DNA of 6,281 nt from an uncultured Clostridium sp. (lineage in GTDB: Bacteria > Bacillota > Clostridia > TANB77 > CAG-508). The notes beneath the pieces are model-generated. The model saw nothing but the letters and a program-made list of their open reading frames with translations, was not told the DNA's origin and ran no database searches. Below, one piece after another: positions 3,857-6,281 of the stretch. The DNA lies in contig CAMMMI010000089.1 of assembly GCA_946497905.1 (NCBI GenBank), positions 1-6,281 of the forward strand. Reading direction: 5' to 3'. The position numbers and the translations under genes are program-made. The first letter of the stretch is position 1, and each line of letters begins with the position of its first letter.

Positions 3857-6229
3857 ATGAAGTTAAGTATGAATTTTGTAAAAGACTATGTAGATATAGA
3901 TGAAGATGTTCATAAAATAGCTGAAGATATGACAGATGCTGGAAATGAATATGATGATGTTTATAAATTAATAAATGCAACAAATTTAATAATAGGAGAA
4001 GTAAAACAATGTGAAAAACATCCAGATTCTGACCACTTAAATCTATGTAAAGTAGATATAGGTACAGAAATATTAAATATAGTTTGCGGAGCTCCAAATG
4101 TACGAAAAGGTTTAAAAGTTATAGTAGCCTTAAATGGAGCAAAATTACCAGGGATAACAATAAAAAAACAAAAAATCAGAGGTCAAGAGTCAAATGGAAT
4201 GTTATGTTCTATGGAAGAATTAGGATTAGAACATAAATTTTTAGCAGAAGCAGATAAAATAGGAATTCACGAATTACCAGAAGAAGCACCAATAGGAGAA
4301 GATCCAATAAAATATTTACAAATGGATGATGAAATTATTGACTTCGAATTAACAGCAGATAGAGGAGATTTATTAAGCATACTTGGCATGGCATATGAAC
4401 TTGGTGCAATATATGATAAAAAAGTAAAACAAATGGATTTGTCTTATACAGAAAGCAAGGAAGATATTAATGATACTTTTAAGGCTGTTGTGAGAACAGA
4501 AAATTGTCCGATTTTATTAACAAAAAAAGTAAAAAATATAAAAATACAAGAAAGCCCTCTATTCATAAAAAATAGATTAATAGCTTCAGGAATAAGACCT
4601 ATAAATAATGTTGTAGATATAAGTAATTATGTCATGTTAGAAACAGGTCAACCATTACATTTTTATGATGCAGATACATTAAAAGGACAATTAGAAGTTA
4701 GAATGGCAAAAGAAAAAGAAGAACTTACAACATTAGATGGTAAAAAAAGGATACTTTCAGAAGATGATATTGTTATCTCTGATGGTGAAAGAGCAATAGG
4801 ATTGGCAGGAACAATGGGAGGATTAGATACAGAAATTACAGATGATACAAAAAATGTATTAATAGAAGCTGCTATTTTTAACCCTATAAAAATAAGAAAA
4901 ACATCTAACAAAATTTTAAGAAGTGAAGCAAGTAACAGATTTGAAAAAGGATTAGATCCTAATAGAACATATATGGCTTTAAAAAGAGCATGCCATATGT
5001 TAGAAAAATATGCACAAGGGGAAGTTGTTGGAGGAATAGCAAAACATGATGTATCAGACTTAAAGGATAAAAAAATAGAGATAAGCTTTGCAAAAATTGA
5101 AGAAGCAGCAGGAGACGTTATTCCTAAAGAAGAAACTTTAAATGCACTAAGAAGACTTGGATTTGGATATGAATTAAAAGAAAATGATGAAGTATTAGAA
5201 GTTTCAATTCCTACGCGAAGAATAGATGTAAACATTAAAGAAGATTTAGTAGAAGAAATTATACGTATTTATGGGGCAAACAAAATAAAAAGTAAATTAC
5301 CAACAACAACTAATGCAGGAAGTTATGACAAAACTACAAGAGAGCTAAAAAATAAATTAGTTGGATTAGGTTTAAATGAAACCTTAACATACATTTTAGT
5401 AAATGATAAAGAAGCAAAGCAATTCACAAAAGATGATACAGAAATAGTTTCTTTATTAGATCCTATGTCAGAAGATAGAAATACCTTAAGACATAGTATT
5501 ATTCCATCATTAATGAAAGTATATGAAAGCAATAAAGCAAGAAGTAATAAAGATGTTTCTATATTCGAAATAGCAAAAGCATTTTACAAAAAAGGTGAAG
5601 AATATGGTGAAAGCAATAAACTAGCTGTACTAATGGCAGGTTCATATTATCTTGGTATAGGAAACGAAAGAAACGTAGATTTCTATATATTAAAAGGAAT
5701 ATTAGAAGAAACATTAGATTATTTAGGATATTCAGAAAAATATGAGTTAAGAATAGATGAAGATAAATTGCCAAACGAACTACATCCAGGACAATCAGCA
5801 ATCATTTATGTTGATAATAAACAAGTTGGAATAATTGGAAAAGTACATCCAGTAATGACAAAAGACGACATTTATGTATTTGAAATAGATTTAGACTTAT
5901 TATTAAATTTAAAAAATACAAAAATGAAATATAAAGAGATTTCAAAATATCCTAGTGTAAAGAAAGATATTGCTGTATTAGTAGACAAAAATATAAAATC
6001 AAAAGAACTTGAAGAAGTTATAAAACAATCTGGAAATAAATTGTTAAAACAAGTAAATGCCTTTGATGTTTATACAGGAAAGGGAATTGAGGAAAATAAA
6101 AAGAGTATAACATATTCTTTAATATTTGAAAATCCAGAAAAAACTTTAACAGATGAGGAGATTAATGAAGCAATCAGCAAAATATTAGAAGGATTAAAAG
6201 AAAAATTAAATGCAGAACTAAGAGACTAG
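3857..6229 (+). CDS. pheT: Phenylalanyl-tRNA synthetase beta subunit
   Basis: The structural, tRNA-binding and editing subunit, 790 residues and complete. Domains in order: a short N-terminal B1 part; an EMAP-like tRNA-binding domain (about 39-150, with HPDSDHLNLCKVD and GAPNVRKG); ELTADRGDLLSILGMAYE (164-181); the B3/B4 editing domain (about 210-390, with GIRPINNVVDISNYVMLETGQPLHFYD, LAGTMGG and RSEASNRFEKGLDP); B5 (about 406-480, IPTRRIDVNIKEDLVEEIIRIYG, with D457, D463, E466 and E467 at the metal-binding positions); the catalytic-like core (490-690); and a C-terminal FDX-ACB domain (about 694-790, SKYPSVKKDIAVLV, FDVYTGKGI) that binds the anticodon side. By eye, His268, Glu337 and Ala358 match E. 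coli editing-pocket residues His261, Glu334 and Ala356, so mischarged Tyr-tRNA-Phe editing is probably retained. AGGAAGG (3841-3847) is 9 nt before the ATG. It is cotranscribed with pheS; the stop TAG overlaps a repeat. Confidence 0.98.
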   Translation: MKLSMNFVKDYVDIDEDVHKIAEDMTDAGNEYDDVYKLINATNLIIGEVKQCEKHPDSDHLNLCKVDIGTEILNIVCGAPNVRKGLKVIVALNGAKLPGITIKKQKIRGQESNGMLCSMEELGLEHKFLAEADKIGIHELPEEAPIGEDPIKYLQMDDEIIDFELTADRGDLLSILGMAYELGAIYDKKVKQMDLSYTESKEDINDTFKAVVRTENCPILLTKKVKNIKIQESPLFIKNRLIASGIRPINNVVDISNYVMLETGQPLHFYDADTLKGQLEVRMAKEKEELTTLDGKKRILSEDDIVISDGERAIGLAGTMGGLDTEITDDTKNVLIEAAIFNPIKIRKTSNKILRSEASNRFEKGLDPNRTYMALKRACHMLEKYAQGEVVGGIAKHDVSDLKDKKIEISFAKIEEAAGDVIPKEETLNALRRLGFGYELKENDEVLEVSIPTRRIDVNIKEDLVEEIIRIYGANKIKSKLPTTTNAGSYDKTTRELKNKLVGLGLNETLTYILVNDKEAKQFTKDDTEIVSLLDPMSEDRNTLRHSIIPSLMKVYESNKARSNKDVSIFEIAKAFYKKGEEYGESNKLAVLMAGSYYLGIGNERNVDFYILKGILEETLDYLGYSEKYELRIDEDKLPNELHPGQSAIIYVDNKQVGIIGKVHPVMTKDDIYVFEIDLDLLLNLKNTKMKYKEISKYPSVKKDIAVLVDKNIKSKELEEVIKQSGNKLLKQVNAFDVYTGKGIEENKKSITYSLIFENPEKTLTDEEINEAISKILEGLKEKLNAELRD

Positions 6230-6281
6230 GGGACGTTCCTTCAATCCCTAAAATTCGGGATAATGGGGACGGACCTTGAGA
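6229..6281 (+). repeat. REP-like repeat pair abutting the pheT stop (runs off the right edge)
   Basis: Two direct copies of a 13-base unit, GGGGACGTTCCTT (6229-6241) and GGGGACGGACCTT (6265-6277), differ at two bases and flank a small hairpin ATCCC (6244-6248)/GGGAT (6257-6261). The first copy begins on the last base of the pheT stop codon. From memory, GGGGACGG-CCTT-type units are common around Y1 (REP-associated) transposase genes and scattered copies in Firmicutes. No transposase is visible here. The hairpin lacks a T-run, so it is a poor intrinsic terminator. Confidence 0.55.

Noticed and set aside
3852..4097. Minus-strand open frames within pheS and pheT (also 4663-5235, 5323-5532, 5559-5801)
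   Set aside because: Shadows of strongly conserved plus-strand synthetase genes; no ribosome sites and unnatural composition.

Overview
The window is AT-rich DNA from a Gram-positive bacterium, most likely a gut-type member of the Clostridia (Firmicutes). The evidence is strong AGGAGG-type ribosome binding sites, a T-box riboswitch in front of pheST, A/T-ending codons, and a MobV-type mobilization protein next to a TnpV-like protein, a pairing known from Tn4451-family elements. The exact species cannot be read from the sequence.

Layout. (1) Positions 1-1170 are the right part of a mobile-element module: the C-terminal part of a MobV/TnpZ-like relaxase, then a TnpV-family gene. (2) Positions 1234-1580 are a self-contained unit: a promoter, a leader with mutually exclusive hairpins, a 60-residue membrane protein and a terminator. 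(3) Positions 1600-2360 have no long gene but are full of signals. A putative small RNA (about 1635-1819) has its own promoter and terminator, and a diverged copy of its 5' part, with its own promoter, begins at 2292. Between them is a candidate type I toxin-antitoxin pair: a 37-residue hydrophobic peptide on the minus strand (1984-2097, good ribosome site, promoter at 2184-2212) and a convergent, promoter-driven, terminator-ended RNA of about 100 nt on the plus strand (1892-1990) that covers the toxin message 3' end. (4) Positions 2452-6229 are core housekeeping: a phenylalanine-type T-box leader (specifier UUC, acceptor bulge UGGU, terminator) followed by pheS and pheT, the two subunits of phenylalanyl-tRNA synthetase. 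(5) Positions 6229-6281 hold two 13-base REP-like direct repeats around a small hairpin, starting on the last base of the pheT stop codon.

How the parts work together. PheS and PheT form the alpha2beta2 enzyme that charges tRNA-Phe. Uncharged tRNA-Phe should bind the T-box leader and let transcription run into both genes. The region upstream looks like the edge of an integrated mobilizable element plus small-RNA and toxin-antitoxin cargo beside this essential operon. The toxin-antitoxin and small-RNA calls rest on promoters, ribosome site, terminators and repeats read by eye; no database search was possible.
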